Positions 1 through 5,064 of a stretch of DNA of 13,707 bases are shown here, one piece after another. Source of the DNA: Nitrosopumilales archaeon UBA218 (GTDB lineage: Archaea > Thermoproteota > Nitrososphaeria > Nitrososphaerales > Nitrosopumilaceae). The DNA is taken from NCBI GenBank assembly GCA_002499525.1, contig DAMC01000076.1, positions 8,682-22,388 of the forward strand. Reading direction: 5' to 3'. The notes beneath the pieces were generated by a model. It saw only the letters and a list, made by a program, of their open reading frames with translations, had not been told where the DNA came from and did not search any database. The number at the start of each line of letters is the position of its first letter. Position 1 is the stretch's first letter. The translations under genes and the position numbers were made by a program.

Positions 1-18
1 ATGGGCATGGACATGTAG
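1..18 (+). CDS. 3' end of an upstream gene (possibly thermosome)
   Basis: Frame 1 reads Met-Gly-Met-Asp-Met then TAG, and the frame runs off the left edge. A Gly/Met-rich C-terminal tail of this kind is typical of chaperonins, including the archaeal group II thermosome, which would be a sensible guess. Only five codons are visible, so the identity is inference; the ATG at base 1 need not be a start. It could also be a chance open stretch. Confidence 0.3.
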   Translation: MGMDM

Positions 19-29
19 TTCATCAAACG

Positions 30-37
30 TTTATTTG
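30..37 (+). promoter_or_regulatory. TATA-like box for the 61-342 gene
   Basis: TTTATTTG is centred about 27 bp upstream of the TTG at 61. That is the spacing expected between an archaeal TATA box and the start of a leaderless transcript, and it supports TTG 61 as the start codon. No BRE was scored. Confidence 0.35.
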
Positions 38-60
38 CTAACAATTTTTACCAAAATCCA

Positions 61-342
61 TTGACTGGAACTAACCGTATACTTACCTCAGTGAAATATG
101 GATACTTGACCGTATTCTTTGCATTGCTATCCGGTTTATTCTATCCATTTATCCAGGGCGGAACACTTGATTATACGATCTATGGTGTCATAATACTATT
201 TGTCGGGCTTGCCGGCGGTATAATGATCTATAAAGCATCAACATCTGATAAAAAACGCGGAATTTATCTTGGAATTGGATTGGGACTTGTTGCAGTATCG
301 CTCTTGTTTGTCCTCGAGCTTACTGGAAGACCTTTATTCTAA
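61..342 (+). CDS. Small three-helix membrane protein, unknown function
   Basis: A 93-residue protein I cannot assign to a family. Three hydrophobic segments are visible, about residues 14-31, 38-57 and 67-87. Between the second and third lies a charged loop (KASTSDKKRG) that is probably cytoplasmic. There are no cysteine or histidine motifs, and the protein is almost entirely membrane. The TTG at 61 is chosen because a TATA-like box lies about 27 bp upstream and no in-frame ATG is available; a GTG at 91 is the alternative. The stop TAA (340-342) overlaps the last codons of the convergent glnA gene by 4 bp, so the two transcripts must end inside each other's genes. It is probably a real gene because it is open to exactly the point where glnA ends and has a clean topology. 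Confidence 0.65.
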   Translation: MTGTNRILTSVKYGYLTVFFALLSGLFYPFIQGGTLDYTIYGVIILFVGLAGGIMIYKASTSDKKRGIYLGIGLGLVAVSLLFVLELTGRPLF

Positions 343-1799
343 ACATCAAAGTATAGATAAAATTCATGAGGATGAGGTCGAATAGATATCTCTCTATGAT
401 CCTTCCTACCTAACTCAATTATCTTATCAATTACGTCATTCGAGTAAATTGGATTCAAGAACTTACGATCACCTTCCAATTCATCTAATGCCTCACCTAG
501 ATTGGCAGGAACAGTCTTAATTCCACGTTTCGCACGTTCTTCTTTAGTCATATGATAGATGTTTTCTAAAACCGGATCTCCAGGATCCATCTTTTTCTTG
601 ACGCCATCAAGACCCGCAGCAAGCACTGCCGAGAACACCAAGTATGGATTTGCAGATGGGTCAGGTGCTCTGTACTCAAATCTCTTAATGTGGGCATATT
701 TTTCACCTCTAAAATGTTCCGGAACCCTAATCGCTGCTGATCTGTTACTTGGACTCCATGCAATGTAGACTGGTGCCTCGTAACCTGGAACCAATCTATG
801 ATAAGAATTTGTGGTTGGGTTTGTTATTGCGCAAAGGGCTCTGGCGTGATTCAGAATTCCTCCACAGAAATAACGCCCAACTTGACTTATCTCATATTTT
901 TCATCCTTATCAAAAAATGCATTTTTTCCATTTTTCCACAGGCTAACATTTGTGTGCATACCAGAACCAGAATCCATTGATATGGGTTTAGGCATCATGG
1001 TAGCTACTTTTCCAAACTTTTGAGCCAGATTCTTTACTACATACTTGTATGTTTGTGCTCCATCAGCCGCGTTAGTCATATAATCATATTTTATGTCAAT
1101 TTCGCACTGACCTGCAGTTGCAACCTCGTGGTGGTGATTATCACATAAAATACCAAAATGTTCGTTTAGCACATCAACGCACTCGTTTCTAAACGCAGTT
1201 AGTGTGTCTGATGGGGTGCTGGGGTAGTAACCTTCTTGTAGCCCCATAGGATAACCTGTTCCTTCTTGACTCCAAGGAGCTTCTTTAGATTCTATGGAAT
1301 ACGACTGACCTTTGTAGGGGGTTAAAACATCCCAATGTACTTTATCGAACACAAAGAATTCAACTTCTGGTCCCCAATAACTAAAATCAAAACCCTGTGT
1401 TTTTAGATACTCTTCGGCCTTTTGTGTAATTGCTCTGGGATCGCGTTCTAATCTTCCACGCCCTCTGCCCCAAAAAACATCACAGATCAGTCGTGCTGTC
1501 TTTTTTTCAGTTACCCATGGAATGATGGCAAATGTGTTTGGGTCAGGTTTGAGTACGAGATCCGAGTCATCCACACTCGTAAACCCTACAATTGAAGAAC
1601 CGTCAAGTTTTGGAAGCCCATCTCTCATCTGATCTGCTGTAAAAGTGTCAGCTGAAATTGTTGTATGATGATATCTACCAACCAGACTTGAGAATTGTAA
1701 ATCTATGAATTTGATATTTTCATGATCTATCTTTGCAAAAACTTCGTCAGGAGAATACTTGATCTGAGTTGTTTCGCCGTGAGTTACTTTATATGGCAA
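339..1799 (-). CDS. glnA: Glutamine synthetase, type I
   Basis: Makes glutamine from glutamate, ammonium and ATP: the main cytoplasmic entry of ammonium into organic nitrogen. At 486 residues it has the usual GSI size, with an N-terminal beta-grasp domain and a C-terminal catalytic domain. The expected active-site residues are present: metal ligands Glu145 and Glu147 (GPEVEFF), Glu225 and Glu233 (HHEVATAGQCE), His282 (GSGMHTN) and Glu375 (FEYRAPD); substrate and nucleotide residues Arg335, Glu341 (HRLVPGYEAP) and Arg353 (NRSAAIR). The C-terminal part aligns with bacterial GSI-beta, and Tyr415 (NIYHMT) falls where the adenylylated Tyr397 (NLYDLP) sits in E. coli. The start is TTG; no ATG or GTG is found upstream before the in-frame stop at 1845-1847. 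It is divergent from the GINS gene across a 56-bp region with a strong dyad, so regulation by nitrogen state is plausible but not shown. Confidence 0.96.
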   Translation of the reverse strand: MPYKVTHGETTQIKYSPDEVFAKIDHENIKFIDLQFSSLVGRYHHTTISADTFTADQMRDGLPKLDGSSIVGFTSVDDSDLVLKPDPNTFAIIPWVTEKKTARLICDVFWGRGRGRLERDPRAITQKAEEYLKTQGFDFSYWGPEVEFFVFDKVHWDVLTPYKGQSYSIESKEAPWSQEGTGYPMGLQEGYYPSTPSDTLTAFRNECVDVLNEHFGILCDNHHHEVATAGQCEIDIKYDYMTNAADGAQTYKYVVKNLAQKFGKVATMMPKPISMDSGSGMHTNVSLWKNGKNAFFDKDEKYEISQVGRYFCGGILNHARALCAITNPTTNSYHRLVPGYEAPVYIAWSPSNRSAAIRVPEHFRGEKYAHIKRFEYRAPDPSANPYLVFSAVLAAGLDGVKKKMDPGDPVLENIYHMTKEERAKRGIKTVPANLGEALDELEGDRKFLNPIYSNDVIDKIIELGRKDHREISIRPHPHEFYLYFDV

Positions 1800-1812
1800 G
1801 TTTGTCCCTTCA

Positions 1813-1822
1813 GATTTAAATC
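1813..1822. promoter_or_regulatory. Palindromic TATA-like element between glnA and GINS genes
   Basis: GATTTAAATC is a perfect 10-bp palindrome containing a good archaeal TATA core (TTTAAA), so it could be read in either direction. For the GINS gene it predicts a transcript start near 1843, giving a short leader. For glnA it would start transcription inside the coding region, so it more likely serves the GINS gene. This is a pattern judgement only. Confidence 0.35.
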
Positions 1823-1825
1823 GGA

Positions 1826-1847
1826 TAAGCCTTGAATTTAAGGCTTA
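1826..1847. promoter_or_regulatory. Near-perfect 22-bp inverted repeat, candidate operator
   Basis: Arms TAAGCCTT (1826-1833) and AAGGCTTA (1840-1847) flank GAATTT. Ten of the eleven base pairs of the dyad match, the only mismatch being G1834/T1839. It sits in the middle of the 56-bp region between divergent glnA (TTG 1799) and the GINS gene (ATG 1856). A possible glnA TATA box (TTAAATTC on the minus strand) lies inside it, so a bound dimeric regulator could block glnA. The sequence does not match the GGAA-N6-TTCC operator of the archaeal nitrogen repressor NrpR. Confidence 0.5.
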
Positions 1848-1855
1848 AGGTAAAA

Positions 1856-2407
1856 ATGTCAGAAATAAAAAAAATTGATCTAAATTCTTTGTACTCTTCG
1901 CTAATAAGAGAAATTGAAAATGATAATGTCCAGGAAATGGAACCCCTATTCTATCGTAACTTGTCTGAATATCTGGGAAAACTAAAGAGTGAATCCTACG
2001 ATGGAACAGAAAATAAAATCAAGACTAGATTAATCGAGATGATCACACAAACCGTAACACTCATTCTCAAAACAAGAATTAGTAAGGTTAGTCATGGTGG
2101 TTTAGATATTACAAATCTTCTTGAAGAGGAAAAATACATAATTGAAGCATTACAAGATCAAGCGGAGCGAAAAGATACAATTCTATCTGCTACACTTAAT
2201 GGACGAACCAAACTTTTAGAATCCTTATCAAAAAAACACAAAACTAAACCAATTACAGTTAGATTCTTGAAAGACTTTGATCAATTTGTAGGCGCAGACC
2301 TAAGCAAATATGGTCCATACAAAACCGAAGAAATAGCAACTATACCTAACGAGAATGCTTTATCTCTAATATCAAAAAACATCGTAATCAAAATCAGTGT
2401 CGATTAA
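1856..2407 (+). CDS. GINS complex subunit, Gins51/Gins15 type
   Basis: Probable subunit of the archaeal GINS complex, which binds MCM and the Cdc45/RecJ-like protein (GAN) in the replicative helicase. The first part (about residues 1-125) is charged and alpha-helical, as in the GINS A domain. The last 50 residues carry the small beta-rich B domain: VRFLKDFDQFVGADLSKYGP followed by a stretch rich in acidic residues, then IPxxNAxxLI. That matches the archaeal Gins51 signature, with Phe-Val-Gly and Tyr-Gly-Pro at the expected spacing. Domain order A then B is that of Gins51 rather than Gins23. I place the start at ATG 1856 (183 residues); a TTG at 1832 in the same frame is a poorer choice because it lies within the upstream dyad. 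The next gene starts within the stop codon (TAATG). Confidence 0.75.
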   Translation: MSEIKKIDLNSLYSSLIREIENDNVQEMEPLFYRNLSEYLGKLKSESYDGTENKIKTRLIEMITQTVTLILKTRISKVSHGGLDITNLLEEEKYIIEALQDQAERKDTILSATLNGRTKLLESLSKKHKTKPITVRFLKDFDQFVGADLSKYGPYKTEEIATIPNENALSLISKNIVIKISVD

Positions 2408-2685
2408 TGTCCCATATACCTGGAATTGATGTAATAGATTTTGTTTTACTTACCATCTATCCTGTAGCAGCTCTATTTGTAATAGAAATGATTTTTAGAA
2501 TAACCAAACTCAAAAACTGGATAAAACTTTCAGCACAGGCAATAATATCAATAGCATTTGGAATAGCCTATCTGACACTAATAGCAGCACACTGGCTTAC
2601 TGCTTTAGTATTGTTTGTGTTGGCTATTGCTTTGTTATACCAATCAAGGCTTGCCAAATTAAAACCAGGCAAATCTCCTTACTAG
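2407..2685 (+). CDS. Small membrane protein coupled to the GINS gene
   Basis: A 92-residue hydrophobic protein with no family I recognise. Likely membrane segments are residues 10-31, 41-61 and 63-80, followed by a short basic tail (SRLAKLKPGKSPY) that should face the cytoplasm. The ATG shares its A with the TAA stop of the GINS gene, so translation is probably coupled and both are made from one mRNA. It ends one base before the stop codon of the convergent AN1 zinc-finger gene. It may simply be an operon passenger; nothing in the sequence links it to replication. Confidence 0.65.
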   Translation: MSHIPGIDVIDFVLLTIYPVAALFVIEMIFRITKLKNWIKLSAQAIISIAFGIAYLTLIAAHWLTALVLFVLAIALLYQSRLAKLKPGKSPY

Positions 2686-2686
2686 A

Positions 2687-2893
2687 CTATCTTCTAAATA
2701 ATTTATTCAAAAATCCTTTTTTCTGACGAACAACTTTTCCATCCCCAAACCGTTTTACGCGAATTGAACTAAGCTTAACACACCGATGTTCTTCAGGCAA
2801 CCTATGTTCAGAACAAAATTCGTCTTTACAATAATTACACTCGAATGGGAGATCAGTCTCATTGCCACAATACACACAGTTTACTCTCTTCAT
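2687..2893 (-). CDS. AN1-type zinc finger protein
   Basis: A 68-residue protein with a complete AN1 zinc-binding pattern: Cys6, Cys9, Cys19, Cys22, Cys27, His30, His36 and Cys38 (C-x2-C-x9-C-x2-C-x4-C-x2-H-x5-H-x-C), which binds two zinc ions in the known fold. The C-terminal half is strongly basic (KRFGDGKVVRQKKGFLNKLFRR) and could contact nucleic acid or a membrane surface. In eukaryotes AN1 fingers occur in ubiquitin- and stress-linked proteins; the archaeal role is not established. It is convergent with the upstream membrane-protein gene and divergent from the SDR gene. A TATA-like CTAATAAA (2915-2922, read on the minus strand) lies about 25 bp from the ATG, consistent with a leaderless mRNA. 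Confidence 0.85.
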   Translation of the reverse strand: MKRVNCVYCGNETDLPFECNYCKDEFCSEHRLPEEHRCVKLSSIRVKRFGDGKVVRQKKGFLNKLFRR

Positions 2894-2914
2894 ATGATCT
2901 CTAGTACAAATCTT

Positions 2915-2938
2915 CTAATAAACTAAAAAGATAAAATA
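2915..2938. promoter_or_regulatory. Divergent promoter region, AN1 gene and SDR gene
   Basis: Two AT-rich boxes lie between the divergent starts. TTTATTAG on the minus strand (2915-2922) is about 25 bp from the AN1 ATG at 2893. AGATAAAATA on the plus strand (2929-2938) is about 27 bp from the SDR ATG at 2960. Both spacings fit archaeal TATA boxes of leaderless transcripts. Confidence 0.4.
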
Positions 2939-2959
2939 TTGATTTCAAACAATCACACT

Positions 2960-3700
2960 ATGCTCAGTGGCAAAATTGCTATCGTCACAGGTGCTTCTAG
3001 TGGAATCGGGGAAGCAACCGCTTTAGCTTTGGCTAAAGCAGGAGCTAAAGTGGCAATTGGTGCTAGAAGAGTAGATAGATTACAATCAGTAAAATCGAAA
3101 ATAGAAGAAATAGGAGGAGAGGTTTTTATGCAAAAATTGGACGTTACTAAAAAAACTGACTGTGATTCATTTGTTGAAGGAGTTTTAGCAAAATGGGGAA
3201 CCATCGATATCTTGGTTAACAATGCCGGACTAATGCCTTTATCATTTTTTAAGAATCTCAAAGTTTCTGAATGGGAACAGATGATTGATGTTAACATCAA
3301 AGGTGTGTTATATTGTACTGGAGCTGTGATTCCGTATCTAGTAGCAAAAAAATCCGGACACATTGTCAATCTTTCATCTGTTGCAGGAAGAATTGTATTT
3401 CCTGCTGGTTCTGTTTACTGTGCCACAAAACATGCTGTTGCTGCATTCTCTGAGGGATTGAGACAAGAATTCAGCGTTCGTTATAATATTCGTGTAACGT
3501 CAATAGAGCCAGGAGTGGTTGCTACAGAATTAAACGACACCATCACCGATCAATCATTACAAGGATTCATTGAAAACACCAAAAAAATGGTTGCTTTACA
3601 AGCAGATGATATAGCTAATGCAATTTTATTTGCTGTAGAATCACCAACGCATATGAACGTCAATGAAATTCTGATTAGGCCTACTACTCAAGAACGATAA
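2960..3700 (+). CDS. Short-chain dehydrogenase/reductase
   Basis: A 246-residue classical SDR, an NAD(P)-dependent cytoplasmic oxidoreductase of unknown substrate. All motifs are present: cofactor loop TGASSGIG (residues 10-17), NNAG (87-90), Asn112, and the catalytic set Ser140, Tyr153 and Lys157 (YCATK), followed by a PG motif (IEPGVV). Arg36-Arg37 after the second beta strand favours NADP(H) over NAD(H). The overall sequence resembles the broad YdfG-like / 3-hydroxy acid dehydrogenase branch, but substrate cannot be read from this. ATG 2960 is preferred over an upstream in-frame TTG (2939): it gives the usual N-terminus just before the first beta strand, and a TATA-like box sits about 27 bp upstream. 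The gene appears monocistronic. Confidence 0.92.
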   Translation: MLSGKIAIVTGASSGIGEATALALAKAGAKVAIGARRVDRLQSVKSKIEEIGGEVFMQKLDVTKKTDCDSFVEGVLAKWGTIDILVNNAGLMPLSFFKNLKVSEWEQMIDVNIKGVLYCTGAVIPYLVAKKSGHIVNLSSVAGRIVFPAGSVYCATKHAVAAFSEGLRQEFSVRYNIRVTSIEPGVVATELNDTITDQSLQGFIENTKKMVALQADDIANAILFAVESPTHMNVNEILIRPTTQER

Positions 3701-3715
3701 TAGGAAAAAATCCTA
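3701..3715 (+). terminator. Weak hairpin directly after the SDR stop codon
   Basis: TAGGA (3701-3705) and TCCTA (3711-3715) form a 5-bp stem around an A5 loop, beginning right after the TAA. A run of six T follows only about 50 bases later (3766-3771). Archaeal termination depends mainly on U-runs, so the T-run may matter more than the stem. Weak candidate. Confidence 0.25.
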
Positions 3716-3793
3716 GCACTCATTGTATTTATCAGAAATTATTCATATGTCGAGTCTCTGACAGATTTTTTATCTCACACAATTCAAAAACTA

Positions 3794-4003
3794 TTAAGTT
3801 TTTTCTGATTTCTCTCTATTCATATGTCCTAACAATGCTTTAAGATCAGAATGAATATCCTCCTTATTCTTCATAAAGTCTAGTTTTTCGGTAATCCCTT
3901 TCTTAAAATCATCTGCCTCCGTCTCAATTCGTAATTTTTCTTGGCAGTCTAAATGGTCTTCAGTTGTACCAGAAATCTTATGACAAATGGAGCATATCTT
4001 CAT
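3794..4003 (-). CDS. Mini-protein with a C-x2-C...H-x2-C zinc-like motif
   Basis: A 69-residue protein of no family I recognise. The N-terminus has Cys4, Cys7, His17 and Cys20 (C-x2-C-x9-H-x2-C), a likely single zinc site. The rest is highly charged and helical (many Glu, Lys and Asp), perhaps a coiled coil. An ATG three codons upstream (4012) is possible, but a TATA-like element centred near 4028 puts the predicted transcript start at about 4003, favouring the shorter form. It is divergent from tRNA-Pro and seems to be transcribed alone. Confidence 0.6.
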   Translation of the reverse strand: MKICSICHKISGTTEDHLDCQEKLRIETEADDFKKGITEKLDFMKNKEDIHSDLKALLGHMNREKSEKT

Positions 4004-4021
4004 GGCTATCATATAATGTCA

Positions 4022-4035
4022 CGATTTAATAATTT
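4022..4035. promoter_or_regulatory. Shared AT box between mini zinc protein and tRNA-Pro
   Basis: The stretch CGATTTAATAATTT contains TTTAATAA on the plus strand and TTATTAAA on the minus strand. Its centre is about 29 bp from the tRNA 5' end (4057) and about 25 bp from the ATG at 4003 on the other strand. One TATA element, or two that overlap, may therefore serve both directions. Confidence 0.4.
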
Positions 4036-4056
4036 CACGTTCAGTTTGGCTTCTAA

Positions 4057-4131
4057 GGGGCCGTAGTCCAGCTTGGTTAAGATGCTAGCCTGGGGTGCTA
4101 GAGATCGTGAGTTCAAATCTCACCGGCCCCA
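4057..4131 (+). tRNA. tRNA-Pro, anticodon GGG
   Basis: A complete cloverleaf can be folded by hand. The acceptor stem GGGGCCG/CGGCCCC has seven pairs. The D arm has a three-pair stem and GG at 18-19. The anticodon stem CTAGC/GCTAG is perfect and holds the loop CTGGGGT, with anticodon GGG at 4092-4094. The T arm GTGAG-TTCAAAT-CTCAC is canonical, and the discriminator base is A (4131). CCA is not encoded, so the CCA-adding enzyme at 5039-6367 would be needed for its maturation. There is no intron. It reads CCC and, by wobble, CCU codons. Confidence 0.97.
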
Positions 4132-4305
4132 TCTCTTGTAAAAATTCAACATTCTACACATTGTGTTTCTTCTCTAAAGCTGTTATGGTTGTACGATCGT
4201 CAATGTTGGCGATGTTAATCGAGGTAGATTAGAATACACTGTGGTTGGCCTATGCACATTACCACCCTAAACTTGTGGTATTTCTGAGGTGTTTTAGTGC
4301 AAAAC
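4132..4305. other. Intergenic stretch after tRNA-Pro
   Basis: About 175 bp without a convincing gene, between the end of tRNA-Pro and the stop codon of the convergent kinase. It contains one possible hairpin: TACCAC (4260-4265) and GTGGTA (4275-4280) around a 9-base loop. This could help end the kinase transcript, though no U-run follows it on the minus strand. I looked for C/D-box sRNA signals and found only an isolated CTGA. Confidence 0.4.
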
Positions 4306-5064
4306 TCAAGACAGCTTGAGAGTCTCTAGTACCTCATCAAAACTTTGTCTTGTTTTTTCTTCCTTGTAATTTCGTAAAACAGAGATGATTTTTTGTTTTG
4401 GTGGAAGCTTGTAGATTTTACTTACCATTTTTGCCAAACCCGATCCAATCAAAATTGCTTGGGAAGCTGATGTGACATTGGATGACTTGCGTTCAAGACT
4501 GGCACTCTCAAAATCAATCATGGTAATGTTTTTGCCTACAATGACATGTTTTGTAATGTTGCTTAGCTCACCATGGTCAAGGCCAGCTTCATCCAGCTTG
4601 TAACAATCAGTAAGGACTTTTTTTATCACGTTTTTCATCTTGGCAGTACTTCCTTTACCCTTTAGATTAGAAACCCAGTCGTAGATTTTGATACCTGCTA
4701 CAAACTCCATCACAACAAAATTCTTGCTACTAGCTATCAACTTTGGTCCTACGCCTACCTTGTTTGCAACATTAAGCAGTATTGTTTCGTTTCTCATGTC
4801 TTTTCTTGGCGAATCTGTTCTTCGGATTTTTAATGCAACTTTTTTTGTTTTCATCTTTGCCATCACTACAATTCCTGCATAACCTTTACCCAAAACGTTA
4901 AGCTTGTTAATCTCCATTGGACCCTCAAATGATACTCCATCGATTCCAAGAGTCTTTAGCTCCATTGCTCTGGATTTGAGCTGAGCCTTTGTTGCCTTGG
5001 GATAGCCAAGTATTGTAGAATATGGTTCTTTGAGTAGCTCAGTTACTCGAAAAAATTGTCTCAT
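4306..5064 (-). CDS. Atypical Ser/Thr protein kinase (COG2112-like)
   Basis: A 252-residue protein-kinase-fold enzyme of an archaeal family near RIO and Bud32 kinases. Visible motifs, counted from the start used here, are a Gly-rich loop GKGYAG (59-64), the ATP lysine in VALK (Lys79), a helix-C Glu (Glu93), hinge VVMEFVAG, catalytic-loop motif LDHGELSNITKHV (164-175) and metal motif IDFESAS (Asp184). In the catalytic loop Glu replaces the usual Asp (HGE instead of HGD). I recall this as a feature of the COG2112 group rather than decay. The frame is open further upstream (to 5184), but that part lies wholly inside the CCA gene and looks unlike any kinase N-terminus. ATG 5064 leaves a 26-bp overlap with the CCA stop and is the best start. 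Its substrate is unknown. Confidence 0.8.
   Translation of the reverse strand: MRQFFRVTELLKEPYSTILGYPKATKAQLKSRAMELKTLGIDGVSFEGPMEINKLNVLGKGYAGIVVMAKMKTKKVALKIRRTDSPRKDMRNETILLNVANKVGVGPKLIASSKNFVVMEFVAGIKIYDWVSNLKGKGSTAKMKNVIKKVLTDCYKLDEAGLDHGELSNITKHVIVGKNITMIDFESASLERKSSNVTSASQAILIGSGLAKMVSKIYKLPPKQKIISVLRNYKEEKTRQSFDEVLETLKLS

Noticed and set aside
559..980. Several plus-strand open frames of 60-70 codons inside glnA
   Set aside because: All overlap each other antisense to a fully conserved glutamine synthetase and lack any recognisable feature.
2953..3369. 138-codon minus-strand open frame opposite the SDR gene
   Set aside because: It lies fully antisense to a gene with complete SDR motifs, and its translation shows no domain or plausible start context.
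4132..4305. Possible C/D-box small RNA after tRNA-Pro
   Set aside because: Only a lone CTGA (4284-4287) was found, with no C box at suitable distance on either strand.
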